Source of the DNA: Penium margaritaceum
Lineage: Eukaryota; Streptophyta; Zygnematophyceae; Desmidiales; Peniaceae
Assembly (NCBI GenBank): GCA_023375785.1
Contig: SZWC01001553.1
Coordinates: forward strand, 171,535-235,534
Direction: 5' to 3'
DNA length: 64,000 nucleotides
Below are positions 33,386 to 44,004 of the stretch, piece by piece; within the stretch, counting starts at the first letter, position 1, and the number at the start of each line of letters is the position of its first letter. The notes under the pieces are model-generated. The model did not search any database, was not told the origin of the DNA, and saw nothing but the letters and a program-made list of their open reading frames with translations. The position numbers and the translations under genes are program-made.

Positions 33386-36300
33386 ATGAGTGCCGTCGGC
33401 TCTGTGCCAGGGGGCAATTCTGCCCACGGCGCTAGTCAACCCACCGGGAGCCATCCGGCGAATCAACCCGCCGGCACCTCCGGCACCGTCACGTGGGATG
33501 ACCTCACAAAGGTCTTGTCACAGAAGGACCTGACGCCACCGCCTTTAGGTGCGCGCGACTTCCTCGCTTGGAAAGACAATTTTCTCGCGTGGGCAGCAGA
33601 ACACGGTCTTGAAGACCTATATCTCTCACCACCGTCTAACGATGCCGATGAGCGCGTCCTCCTACGGGCCTTCAATGCCCTTGTCCGAGCCCTTCCCGAT
33701 GAACAGGCATACGCAATCCGTCATCTTCGCTTTGGCGGGAAAGGGGAAGATCCAATCAACCCGCGCAGCGGCGCCCCTCGTCCACACGAGGCATGGCAGC
33801 ACCTTGCAACCCGCCACGAGGAACGGGGCATGGCACTAGTCATCACCCTTCGCGACAGACTGCGCCACCTGTACCCCAAGCCAGGCGCACCGNTACGGGC
33901 CTTCAATGCCCTTGTCCGAGCCCTTCCCGATGAACAGGCATACGCAATCCGTCATCTTCGCTTTGGCGGGAAAGGGGAAGATCCAATCAACCCGCGCAGC
34001 GGCGCCCCTCGTCCACACGAGGCATGGCAGCACCTTGCAACCCGCCACGAGGAACGGGGCATGGCACTAGTCATCACCCTTCGCGACAGACTGCGCCACC
34101 TGTACCCCAAGCCAGGCGCACCGATAGCAGAGTACTGGGATGCTGCGATGGACATACGCCGTCGCATCCTCGGACTCGGGGCTCCCTGCTCCGTGCTTGA
34201 GTGGCTTGATCCCGTTCTGCTCCACCTTGGAGAGCCGTACAGGGACTTTCGCCGCAACTTGCTGCGGCGCCTGCACGTCACCGACATAGAAAACACAGAC
34301 TTGGCAGAGGTGTTCGAAGAATTGCGGCACTACGAAGACATCCTCCGTGGAGAGGCACGGGAGGCAGACACACCCTCAGCCAGTGCTTTTGTGCATCAGT
34401 CCTCATCAGCTGTTCAGCCAGGATCTGGATATGCAGGAGGCAGAGGCGGAGGCGGCGGTGGAGGGGGTCGAGGCACACAGTCAGGGGGAGGGCGCGGACG
34501 CGGCAAGGGTGCTGGCGGGCGCAACTGCAACTACTGCGGACAGCAGGGTCACTTCTGGCGAGCGTGTCCCGAGCTGCTCCGTATCATGACCCCATCACCA
34601 CAGCAGTACCCACAGTCCTTTCCACCTCCGCGCCCCCAGCTTGGTCAGCAGCTGCACCCACCGGCCTGGTCGACACAGGGGACAGGGGGAGTGCGTGTAC
34701 CTTCTCCATTCGGTGCAGCAACCTTCGGTCCATCTCAACAGCAGCTGCATCCGGCGTTTCCCGGTGATCTAGGCCCCCAGCCTGTGTACCAGGGGCCCTA
34801 CTGCGTGTCGCCGGGGTCTGCAGTCCCCATGCCGGCACCAGCTTGGGCGCAGCGCGTCTACGCAGCGATGGCCGAGGCGCAGCAGCCGACTCCCACTCCA
34901 CCCATCGGCTGGACTTCCCCCATGGAGCTCCAGCCACCAGAGCCTACAGCGACACCGCAGGCGTCAGGTCAGCGTCTTGGGCACACTCATGTCACCACCT
35001 CTCACACTCTGCCCATGCATGAATGGTTGTATGACACTGCTGCTTCGCACCACATGTCGCCGCATCGCCAGCTTTTTGTCACGTTGTATGCTGCGCCTGA
35101 CGTGGAAGGGGTTAAAACAGGGTCTGGGGAAATTCTAGCAGTTGAGGGAGTGGGGACTGTGGCACTTCAAGCACCAGGTGGGGTGATGTGGTTGACCGGG
35201 GTCCTGTACGTGCCCAAACTAAAAGTGAATCTGTTGTCTGGTGGTCAGCTCGATCGTCAGGCCAGCGTGTCCAGTGTCATGCAAAGACAGAGATGCATCC
35301 TTTTTGATGCGACTGGCACCCTGTTGGTGGATGGGCCACTGCATGCTGACATGCTCTATCGCCTCACATTGTTTCCCCTTGTTGCCACACACTCCAAACG
35401 ACCACAAGCACATGTTGTGACAGTCACCGATCCCAAACACACCGAACTGTTGCATCGCCGTCTGGCGCACATCCATACTGACATGATCGAAGACATGCTA
35501 AAACACACCACTGCACGAGGTCTCCATCCAGAGGACTGCCCCCATGGGTTAAAGGTTGATACATGTCTTGAGTGTCATGAAGGGAAAGCCCACAGGCAAG
35601 TTTTTCCCAAGTCATTCACTGAAAGTAAGTCCCCACTTGATCTGGTCCATGCTGATTTGACAGGGCCCATGCCCATTCCCTCAGTCCAGTACGGGTCACA
35701 GTACGTACTGACATTGACAGATGACTACAGTCGTTTTCGCTGGGCCTTTCTGCTAAAATCCAAGGCAGATGCGCAACAGGTGATCATCGAGTGGATCGCA
35801 CTCGCTGAACGCCAGACAAAATGTAAACTGCTGAAACTGCGTACAGATCGAGGCGGGGAGTTTATGGGTACATTGACTGTAGCACTCAAGTCCAAAGGCA
35901 TTGAACACCAAACCACAGCTCCCTACACACCTCAACAAAATGGGGTGGCAGAGCGTTGGCACCGAACACTGGGTGATGCTCTGCGCACTTTACTGACTGA
36001 GTCAGGACTCTCGTTTGGGTTTTGGGAAGAAGCGGTCAAGTACGTCACCTGGGTGTGGAACCGTGTCCCGCAAGGTCCACTACCCAAGGCAGTCACACCT
36101 TGGGAACGATGGTTCAAGGAAAAGGCGGACCTTCGTCCCGCCAGGGTGTGGGGAACCATGGCATGTGTGTGGTTTGCACAGCCGCAGCGCGACAATAAGC
36201 TGAGTCCGCGAGGTCGTTGGTGTGTGTTTGTAGGGGTCTCGCATGCCTCAAAAGCATGGCGGTTTTGGGATCCCGCGAGTCATCACTTCCTCGAGAGCCG

Positions 36301-38236
36301 GGATGCATCGTTCTTGGAACACATGCCCTACAAAGTGTTTCGCACCTTGAGGCATGTACCAGACGTGACCTCACCTGAACGCTATCCACACTATGTCAGC
36401 GTACCCGTGCTTGTACCACGGGGAGTCGCTTCAAATCCCAAACCTGCACAGAAGGAAGGGAACCAGAATGAATCTATTCCCACTGATCTCTTCACACCTG
36501 CTGACCTGGCCAGCACAGAGTCAAGTGCACCACACTCTCCTCCAGGTTTGACTTCACAGCGACAATCCGACAGTTCAGAGAAGGATGAGACACCTCCACC
36601 GGAGCCTGTAAGGCGCTCCTTACGAGATGTCCCACGGGTGAACTACAGACAGTTTTATCACACCGTCGGTCCCACAGTGACTGATCAGCCACTGACAGAG
36701 CCTCTTACCCTCACTGAGGCCAGGGGGCGACCAGACGCTGCTGAGTGGGAAAAGGCCATGGTGGCCGAACTCAACGCCCTGCTCGAACACGAAGTGTTTG
36801 AGCTCGTCCCTTTGCCACCCGGTCGTAAAGCCATTGATGTGAAATGGGTTTACAAGTTGAAGAGAAATTTGGCAGGTCTGATAGAGAAGTACAAAGCACG
36901 GTTAGTGGCCAAGGGTTTTCACCAAGTGCCAGGCCAAGACTTCACGGATACGTATGCACCAGTCGGGAAGTACAGCACCAGCCGAGCACTCCTAGGAGTG
37001 GCTGCTCACGAAGACTGGGAGATACATCAAATGGATGTGAAAAATGCTTTTCTCAATGGTCCACTTGAGGAAGAGCTGTACGTCAGTCAACCAGAGGGCT
37101 TTGATGATGGAACTGATCGGGTGTGGTTGCTGCTGAAGGCCCTGTATGGGCTGAAGCAAGCACCAAGGTGTTGGAACAAAGAAATCAGCCGTACACTGGA
37201 GACTGGTGGCTTCACTCAAAGTGTGTGTGATCCTTCTCTGTTCCTGCACTGGAAGGACAACATCCCTGTTGCCCTTCTAGTCTATGTGGATGATCTTCTT
37301 ATCTTGTCGCCCTCTCTGACTCTTATCACCCAAACAAAAACGCTACTAACTCAACACTACAGCATGACAGATTTGGGTGAGGCACAGAACTTCTTGGGAA
37401 TGACCATCACCAGAGACAGAGCTGCACACACTCTCACCTTGCATCAAGGACGATTCATGGCACATCTCACAGCACGTTTCCAACACCTTGTNTACTCTCA
37501 CCTGCTGGATGCAACCACCTCTGATTATGGACCAGACTGTGATCCCACACTTTACCGCCAAATCACTGGTAGTCTGTCTTACCTCGCATCCACTACTCGT
37601 CCAGACATCTCATGCGCTGTCAATGTTTTGGCCCAATTCTGCCAGCAGCCGCGCAGCACGCACCATAAGGCTCTGCTGAAGGTTCTGCGCTATGCACTGG
37701 ACACTGCTGGGGTTGGCCTCGTCTTTGCCTCCACGTCATCTTCACTACTGGATGGGTTCTGTGACAGCGACTATGCACGGGACAAGAGGGCTCGCAGTCG
37801 GGGGGGTTATGTCTTTCGTGTGTGGGGAACGGCTGTGTCATGGCGTAGCACAAAACAGTCTTGTGTGGCTCGCAGCGTTGCAGAGGCGGAATACATGGCA
37901 CTGGGTGAAGCGGCATGCGAGGGCATATGGTTGGGACGGTTGTTGGAGGAACTGGGGTTGCATGTGCCAGCTGTGCCATTGCACTGTGACAGCTCAGCAG
38001 CGCGCCGCATAGCCGCGAATGATGGTGTGTTGCACCCACGCACAAAGCATATCAACGTAGAACATCACTTCGTCCGAGAAGCCATCGAAGCAGGCGCTGT
38101 GCAAGTCTGCTCCATCAAAGGCACTGACCAACTCGCCGACTTCCTCACCAAAGCTCTTCCCTCTCCCTCTCTTTATCACCAACTTCACCAGCTTGGTTGC
38201 ATACCTGCTGCACTCATGTCCAAGGGGGCGTGTTAA
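33386..38236 (+). CDS. Copia F Gag-Pol polyprotein
   Basis: Single frame from ATG at 33386 to TAA at 38236; an in-frame GTG lies 21 bases upstream. Order: gag (DFLAWKDNFLAWAAEHG; Gly-rich stretch; perfect CCHC knuckle CNYCGQQGHFWRAC near 34525), protease (WLYDTAASHHM near 35028; DTA where most copia have DTG or DSG), integrase (HRRLAHIHTD ... CLECHEGK zinc site; LTDDYSRFRW, RTDRGGEF, TPQQNGVAERWHR), RT (KARLVAKGFHQVPGQDF, MDVKNAFLNGPLEEELY, YVDDLLILSP), RNase H (CDSDYARDKRARSRGGYVF; KHINVEHHFVRE). All catalytic residues of integrase, RT and RNase H are present. The n at 33893 separates two identical 230-bp copies, adding 77 codons that are probably an assembly artefact. An n at 37492 lies between RT and RNase H, where the sequence seems short. 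The stop TAA is made by the first six bases of the 3' LTR (TGTTAA). Confidence 0.93.
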   Translation: MSAVGSVPGGNSAHGASQPTGSHPANQPAGTSGTVTWDDLTKVLSQKDLTPPPLGARDFLAWKDNFLAWAAEHGLEDLYLSPPSNDADERVLLRAFNALVRALPDEQAYAIRHLRFGGKGEDPINPRSGAPRPHEAWQHLATRHEERGMALVITLRDRLRHLYPKPGAPXRAFNALVRALPDEQAYAIRHLRFGGKGEDPINPRSGAPRPHEAWQHLATRHEERGMALVITLRDRLRHLYPKPGAPIAEYWDAAMDIRRRILGLGAPCSVLEWLDPVLLHLGEPYRDFRRNLLRRLHVTDIENTDLAEVFEELRHYEDILRGEAREADTPSASAFVHQSSSAVQPGSGYAGGRGGGGGGGGRGTQSGGGRGRGKGAGGRNCNYCGQQGHFWRACPELLRIMTPSPQQYPQSFPPPRPQLGQQLHPPAWSTQGTGGVRVPSPFGAATFGPSQQQLHPAFPGDLGPQPVYQGPYCVSPGSAVPMPAPAWAQRVYAAMAEAQQPTPTPPIGWTSPMELQPPEPTATPQASGQRLGHTHVTTSHTLPMHEWLYDTAASHHMSPHRQLFVTLYAAPDVEGVKTGSGEILAVEGVGTVALQAPGGVMWLTGVLYVPKLKVNLLSGGQLDRQASVSSVMQRQRCILFDATGTLLVDGPLHADMLYRLTLFPLVATHSKRPQAHVVTVTDPKHTELLHRRLAHIHTDMIEDMLKHTTARGLHPEDCPHGLKVDTCLECHEGKAHRQVFPKSFTESKSPLDLVHADLTGPMPIPSVQYGSQYVLTLTDDYSRFRWAFLLKSKADAQQVIIEWIALAERQTKCKLLKLRTDRGGEFMGTLTVALKSKGIEHQTTAPYTPQQNGVAERWHRTLGDALRTLLTESGLSFGFWEEAVKYVTWVWNRVPQGPLPKAVTPWERWFKEKADLRPARVWGTMACVWFAQPQRDNKLSPRGRWCVFVGVSHASKAWRFWDPASHHFLESRDASFLEHMPYKVFRTLRHVPDVTSPERYPHYVSVPVLVPRGVASNPKPAQKEGNQNESIPTDLFTPADLASTESSAPHSPPGLTSQRQSDSSEKDETPPPEPVRRSLRDVPRVNYRQFYHTVGPTVTDQPLTEPLTLTEARGRPDAAEWEKAMVAELNALLEHEVFELVPLPPGRKAIDVKWVYKLKRNLAGLIEKYKARLVAKGFHQVPGQDFTDTYAPVGKYSTSRALLGVAAHEDWEIHQMDVKNAFLNGPLEEELYVSQPEGFDDGTDRVWLLLKALYGLKQAPRCWNKEISRTLETGGFTQSVCDPSLFLHWKDNIPVALLVYVDDLLILSPSLTLITQTKTLLTQHYSMTDLGEAQNFLGMTITRDRAAHTLTLHQGRFMAHLTARFQHLXYSHLLDATTSDYGPDCDPTLYRQITGSLSYLASTTRPDISCAVNVLAQFCQQPRSTHHKALLKVLRYALDTAGVGLVFASTSSSLLDGFCDSDYARDKRARSRGGYVFRVWGTAVSWRSTKQSCVARSVAEAEYMALGEAACEGIWLGRLLEELGLHVPAVPLHCDSSAARRIAANDGVLHPRTKHINVEHHFVREAIEAGAVQVCSIKGTDQLADFLTKALPSPSLYHQLHQLGCIPAALMSKGAC
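33663..34123 (+). repeat. Exact 230-bp tandem copy around an N inside F gag
   Basis: 33663-33892 and 33894-34123 are identical by eye and separated only by n. 230 plus 1 is divisible by three, so the frame survives by chance. This is what two overlapping contigs joined without merging would give. Confidence 0.85.
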
Positions 38237-38797
38237 GTCTCTCCTGTATATATTTTCTCCTCTTGTGTGGCCATGAGTGTGCAGGGCATGCTGACCCAGA
38301 GAGCGGAGGCGACGCACAGTGAGCGCACGTGTCCTCCGTGGGCTGGCGACACCTCCGTCCCGCCAGCCGCGCTCGCTTCCCTCCTGGCAGCATTGCCCAA
38401 GCCTCATCTGCCGACTAGATCATGAGCAATTATTGATTAGTTGCTTTCGTGCTCTCTACATTTGCTGTCAAGCTTAAGATACCTATTTTAGTCTAGGTCC
38501 TTGACATTGTGTTAGTTGTGATAGCTGTAGGTTAGTTCCAAACCTTGAAGTGGGCATGTGTGTCAAGTTGGGCCTCGAGTGGCATTTCGCCCTCGAGTCT
38601 GGACGTGCGCTGGCGAGCTCCGCTCGCCAGCCGCTGGGTGAGCTCGATTAGCGAGACTCACCCGTAGGGCTCATCCTTGTCGTCGTGCTAGGTGAGTGGC
38701 GACTTCCATGGCCGCCACACTAACCTGACTCTAACTTCTCCCACACTTAACCGTTTCGCACGAAACTTGTCTCATTGGAATCGCAATTGAATTCTTA
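38222..38797 (+). repeat. Copia F polypurine tract and 3' LTR
   Basis: AAGGGGGCG lies directly before the LTR start at 38231. The LTR ends at 38797 and is followed by GTGCA, the probable target-site copy. Confidence 0.92.
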
Positions 38798-39464
38798 GTG
38801 CAGGTCATCTCTAGCAGCCTGTCAGCGTCATTTACGGAGTCCGAAACGTCATCTGGTCCGGAGGAGCAGTCATCGAACGACTCAACCGACATAGACCGCC
38901 TCGTGATGCAGATTTTTGAATCAAAAACATTCACCTCTGCTGCATCGTCAGCATCGTCCAAGAAGCAGGTTCGCTATTACGACTGGTGGACACATAAAGA
39001 CCATTTTCAAGGCGTACAAGATTCATTTGATGGCATATGCGGCTATCATGCATTTAAGAAGAATGTTTAGGAATCCTGATGGATATTCTGTATATGAAAA
39101 GCTTGCTCCTAACACAGTGGCAGGATGGCTTGTGGATGGAACAAAAGTAGTAAAAAACATTACGCGGATGCAGTACAGGCTTCTATTGTTTGTGCACCGC
39201 CTGCGCCTATTGGAGAGAAACATGGAAACATGAGTGCAAGGAAGAAGGTGCATGCCTCAACGACCACCCTGTGATCATTAATTAGATTAAAAAAATGCTC
39301 CACGATGCTCGGTCGGCTTGAAACGCCCTGAACTCAATGATAAAATGTCAAGAGATTCGTGGAGTCATCGCCCCCCACGCCCCAGATGAGCTCGAATGGA
39401 TGGATACTCGAGCTTTTGCTCTGTCGTGGGTCAGTCATTTTATAAAGTGAGAGTTGGGATGGAC
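38798..39464 (+). pseudogene. DDE_1 transposase locus H, N-terminal part
   Basis: Frame 1 reads an acidic Ser-rich start (FTESETSSGPEEQSSNDSTD) and then VRYYDWWTHKDHF; after a one-base shift near 39005 frame 2 continues AYKIHLMAYAAIMHLRRMF, NPDGYSVYEKLAPNTVAGWL, which looks like a helix-turn-helix DNA-binding region. Frame 2 stops at 39233. Towards 39451-39469 a frame reading ELGWTW can be followed into the sequence beyond element G. The DNA-binding role is inferred from position and hydrophobic pattern. This piece lies between two retrotransposon insertions, F on its left and G on its right. Confidence 0.55.
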
Positions 39465-39469
39465 ATGGT

Positions 39470-40186
39470 TGTTATGCCGAACAGATTGTAGATTGTCAAC
39501 AGGTAGAAGTTGTGAGGCAGAACACTACTTAGAAATTGGGACACTTGAGGAGTACATAATTAGCATTAAGTGTACTTCAATGACAAGTGTTGAAATGATC
39601 GAACAAATATATAAAAGTGTTGATTTACAAATGAGGCATAGTCGAGGTCGTTGGGTCAATTGTCGAGCGACATGTACGGAGTCGAGTGGTGAGTGGTCAG
39701 CTTCAAGAAGGTCTGCTGAGAAAACTTCGGACGCCAAACACGCCGACGCTGAATCAGACCCAAGCAGAGTGGATCAAACAGTCACCAAGGTTGCGACTTA
39801 CGGAAGGGAGCCCGATGGGAGAGATTTTTTCTGCCTAGATCATTAAAAAACCCAAAAAAAATCTGTTGAGAAATCAGGGGACTTCGAGAATCGATGGTGA
39901 AGAAGCGAGATGCATCTTTAAAAATCCAGATTTGTCTCGGTGCATCAAGAAGTGGACCAAAAGGTCGTGATACTTCTGTCGTAGATTCGCGAGAGTGGTC
40001 AAAGTTGTCAGAAGGTTCAGGACGATTCACTGAGGGTGGGGACAATTGGCCTGTTTGCCCTCAACAGTCGGAGTGAATATAGCGGTCTCGCGATGCAATG
40101 GACTGTTTGTGTAGTAACAGAAATGCCCACTCGTTAAGATTAGGGACTTGTGTACGTCTGGTACATAACACTTCCTCCCCTTTTAG
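39470..40186 (-). repeat. Gypsy G 3' LTR and polypurine tract
   Basis: LTR 39470-40170; on the minus strand it starts TGTTATGTACCAGACG and ends GGCATAACA. The purine tract reads CTAAAAGGGGAGGAAG on the minus strand (40171-40186). It carries a 141-bp insertion at 39721-39861. Confidence 0.9.
39721..39861. mobile_element. 141-bp insertion in G 3' LTR with 9-bp flanking repeat
   Basis: Absent from the partner LTR at 44019-44568. It is flanked by TCTGCTGAG (39712-39720) and TCTGTTGAG (39862-39870), a 9-bp duplication with one change. The right end is A-rich (about 39844-39860). No terminal inverted repeats are seen. It could be a short retroposed fragment or a small MULE-like element; class unknown. 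Confidence 0.6.
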
Positions 40187-40189
40187 CCA

Positions 40190-43100
40190 CGACGTCCCAG
40201 CGTGAGTACAGATGTGGCTTGGTGACGGCGGTAATATCAGTTGATTAAGTAATCGACATCTTGGAGGTTGTTGTAGGGTTCCCAACTATTGTGATTTAGG
40301 TTGTAACCGTGCTACTTGATAAGATATTCTATCTTTTTGCCTCGTTTTCAATGGCCAAGGATGTTCTCAATGACGTACTTCATGCCCTTATCCACTTGAA
40401 CAGGATGCGGGGGAGGAACATCTCTGCCGGGAAAGTTCACTCCAGAGTCTCAATAGTGCTTGAGTGTGCTGACATAGAATACCGGATGAACTTGCATAGT
40501 GTCAGGGAGTTTGATTCATACAACCATGGGAGTTTACATGTGTTCAATCTCAAATGGTCCCAACCATCGGGGTTTGAGATTTGAAAATTGGGCTCCACGA
40601 AGTTTGATGTTTGCCGAGTTAAGGAATTTTGTCGCCAGCGGCAAACACGTCATCGCTGCGATGTCGGTCCACTACTCTTTTCATCATTACTTGTATCTTG
40701 GCGAGTTTCTGCCATGTTTCCTCCCAGACAGTGGAGAATTCTTGACGTTGAACATCGGCCACGGGAATGTTGCTGCAAATTTGTAGTCCGTCTGGGATGG
40801 CGGGAGTTTTTCCATATACCACTTCGAACGGAGTTTTACCCGTTGCGGTGGAAACCATTGAATTATATGTGATTTTGGTGGTCAAGGGAATTTTGTGCCC
40901 AATCCGTCCTGTGAGGTTCACATAGTGTTTGGACAAGTTATTCGAGCGTCTGGTCAGCGACTGAGTGTGTCCACCGGCTTCTTGTTCGCTGTCTCCCCAC
41001 CGCCACTCGTTTTCTTTTCAAGTCAGGCCGGAAAGAGGTTCTGACACCCGGATGTAGTCACGTATGAATCACCGGTAGTAATTGCAGAAGCCAAGGAAAA
41101 CATGCATTTCTCGAACGTTGGTCGACGATGGCCAATCAGCGACTGCTGCCACTTTTTTCAGATCCATGGTGATCCGTCCACTGTTGATGACATGGCCAAA
41201 GAACTCAATCGAACGACGACCGAAGTCGCATTTTGAGAGTTTTCCAAAAGAAAATCTCTTTGTAAATATTCGAGGACATTTTGAAGATGTCCATTGTGCT
41301 CATCCGGGATGCGGCTGTACACCAAAATGTTGTGGAGGTGTACCATGACAATATCGTCGAGGCATGGTCAGAAAATGTTGTTCATTTCTTCCATAAACGT
41401 TGCCGGGGCATTACCGTGAACTCAAAATTTCCGTAGCGAGTTCGGAATACCGTCCTCTCAATGTTGGCATCTGCCACGCATATCTGGTGATAGCCGTTGC
41501 GCAAATCGATTTTTCTAAGAACCCGGGGCCCTCAGAGTTGGTCAAAAAGCTCGTCAACTCGAGGAAGACGGTATCGGTTCTTGATGGTAGCTTCGTTCAA
41601 CGCCCGATAATCTACGCGCATCCGCATATCACTAGTTTTCGTTTTTACAGAAAGAATTGGTGTGGCGTATGGTGACCTAGATAGGCTGATAAACCCCTGA
41701 CCGAGCATCTCGTCGAGTTGTCTTTTTCGTTCGTTCAGCTTGTGATCGCTCATCCAATAGGCCCCTTGAACTGTAGGTCTGCTATTCGGTTTCAGTTCAA
41801 TGCGATGGTCGACTTTACCTCCTCTCGTTGAGGAGGTAAAGTTCTCTGGAGTTCGTCGAGGAAGACGTTTGCAAACTCCTGGATGAGTTGTGCGAACGTT
41901 TCGGGTACCATCGCGAACTTTGTTGATGACGATGAGGCTGATGAGGCTGATGAGGCCGATGATGAGTCAGCTACTGCCACATTTACTTCTTCCATTGGTT
42001 CAAGATGTATGTGCCATGCATGAGCTCCTCGATGTATGTAGTACTTGGCCACGTTCACCGATATCGGCTGCACAGGTTGTCGTTTTTTGGCTACCTCTTG
42101 TTCCTCTGTTGCTTCCACCTCTACTGCTTCCGATGTCGGCTTCTGTCCTGCACACAAAATTTGTCATTTGGCACCGTCGATCTCCACGTTGGCGTCGCCA
42201 ATGCTCTTGTCAACCTACAGATTGTGCCGATACAGGAAATCTTGTCCAAGGATTGTTTTGTGATCGCTCATTGGACAAGACCATCGGGCTGTTACATCCC
42301 GTAGATCTCCCACTTGTAGTTGTAGTAGTTCTCGAGGTCTCCATAAATGTAATCACCCATCAACGGTTTTTCCTTCAAACACCCCTAGTTTGGTCTGCAA
42401 AACCAGTTTGCGAACCATGTCGTTGCTCACGGAGCTGTGTGAGGCTCATCTATCGAATAATGCTAGTATGGTTCTGCAACTCGTGCATCATCGAGGCTGA
42501 GTTTTAGACGTATCACTGGTTGGTTGTCCTCGTACCCCTCGTTGAACTTTGCGATCTCTGAAACCCTCTACGATGATGTAGGCCATTCAGATGGGTGATC
42601 GTTTGGCAGATATTGTTCTTCATGGACAAGAGTTGTGCATTTTATTCCTGTCCTTTGTCGTTTCCCAACTCATTTTTGTGCAACTTTCCCCCTTTTTGGC
42701 CCGCTGCTTGCTCCGACAGTTACGAGTGATGTGCCCGACGTTTCTGGAGTTGTAGCAGGTTTGTGTCTCTCTCTGGTCGACGGCGTCCACTTCCATCGGA
42801 TCCGAGGAGTCTATTTCCACAATAATTATGGTTAAGAGGATGGCAAAAGTAGGATTCTTTAATACGAGCGTTGTGGTCGGCAATGTCTATCCTTTTTGCT
42901 ACAATGATCATCCGTGACAACTCGTTTTGGATGCCAAAAATGCCAATTGCTCGCCGGCTATCTCGCTTGAGGCCATTGTTATAGTGAAATGAAAGTTCGT
43001 CAGGGGCAATGTCTGCTCCGGTGATGATCTCACGGAATCTCCTCGTATACTTTACCACGCTAGATTGCTGATGGAGATGGTGGAGCTTGTACTGTGCGTC

Positions 43101-43836
43101 GGAATTTTTGTTCGGTCATCCAAAGCGTGCAAGTATCGCATGCAATAATTCATTCCAGTCGGTTGGTGGCGTCAGCATGTCTTGCCACTGTGGGTTGATC
43201 TACTCCAAGGATAGAACGCCTGTAGTTGAAGATATGAGACAGGCGCCGTTGATGTTGATGATGCTCCGCCGGTCTCCTTCTACTGTTGGATGGTCTTTAG
43301 ATCAGACTACCAACTTAACGCCGTGCCATGAAAAAGCGCGATTGCAAGGTCAACATTCTTCTGATCGTCGTTGAGCCCAACAATGATGAAGTACACCTCC
43401 AAACTTGTCAACCACATCCAAACCATTGGTCCTTTTGATTTGTAGGATGAAACGGTTTTGGTGGAGCCGGAAGAATTTTGGGTTCGCTTGAGAGTTGAGA
43501 AATTCTCTCAACGAGCACCGCTTGTCGTGCGCTTCCATTGTGAAGAGCCTCCATGGCGATGTTGAGCTGTTGGAGCAGATGGTTATTGATTCCTTTGAGC
43601 GTGGAGATCCGGTTCACCAGATCCTTGTTGAGCCGCACCTGCTGTCCAGTGCCACATGTCGTTGCTGCTGTTGTCGTTGAGATTGTTGGTAGGGGTGGCT
43701 GGTTTACCGCTGTTGGGTCTGCGACCGGATTGGTCATCAAAGCCATAGGATTTGATCCAGCTGTTGCAAAACCTGCCACACCAGCATTTGCTGTCGCTTC
43801 AGGGTTTGCGTGCATCGGCACGTTCTGCTCATCCAT
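40190..43836 (-). pseudogene. Gypsy G gag, protease, RT, integrase C-terminus and chromodomain relic
   Basis: Gag starts at 43836 (MDEQNVPMHANPEATANAG) and includes IFGIQNELSRMIIVAKRID. The zinc knuckle reads CYNSRNVGHITRNC near 42760-42720, with the second Cys now Ser. The pre-protease segment NDMVRKL is near 42420. RT spans about 41753-41000 (RALNEATIKNRYRLPRVDEL); its YLDD box is HLHN at 41329-41340, so both Asp are lost. Reading then passes from the end of RT (EWRWGDSEQE, near 40985) straight to integrase C-terminal sequence (GRIGHKIPLTTKITYNSM), a deletion of RNase H and the integrase core. The chromodomain is near 40450-40290 (MKYVIENIL ... HNSWEPYNNL) with two internal stops. Confidence 0.83.
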
Positions 43837-44004
43837 CGCCGAAGTCGTCGTCGAAGACCCGCTGCTGGTCGTCGGTTGAGCTCGATCACCTTACGTCGTA
43901 GTCGCAAAGTCTGCGAAGTCTTGACGTGTGAGATGCACTGATGGCTTGTGCGAGGTAATCCTCTGGATGAGTAAAGTAGTCAGATGCCTCTCCAGCACCG
44001 CTGC

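Larger units (their letters stand above)
32362..38797 (+). mobile_element. Copia element F, young and nearly intact
   Basis: The two LTRs, 32362-32928 and 38231-38797, are both 567 bp and I see no difference between them, so insertion was recent. The LTR starts TGTTAAGTC and ends ATTCTTA (TG...TA instead of TG...CA). PBS, leader, a single gag-pol frame and a polypurine tract are all present. The right flank begins GTGCA (38798-38802). The left target copy falls in the N gap and cannot be checked. Two assembly defects lie inside (n at 33893 and 37492). It is the only copy here that could be active. Confidence 0.95.

Noticed and set aside
33463-38055. Several open frames antisense to copia F gag-pol
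   Set aside because: Shadows of the long sense frame; no motifs of their own.
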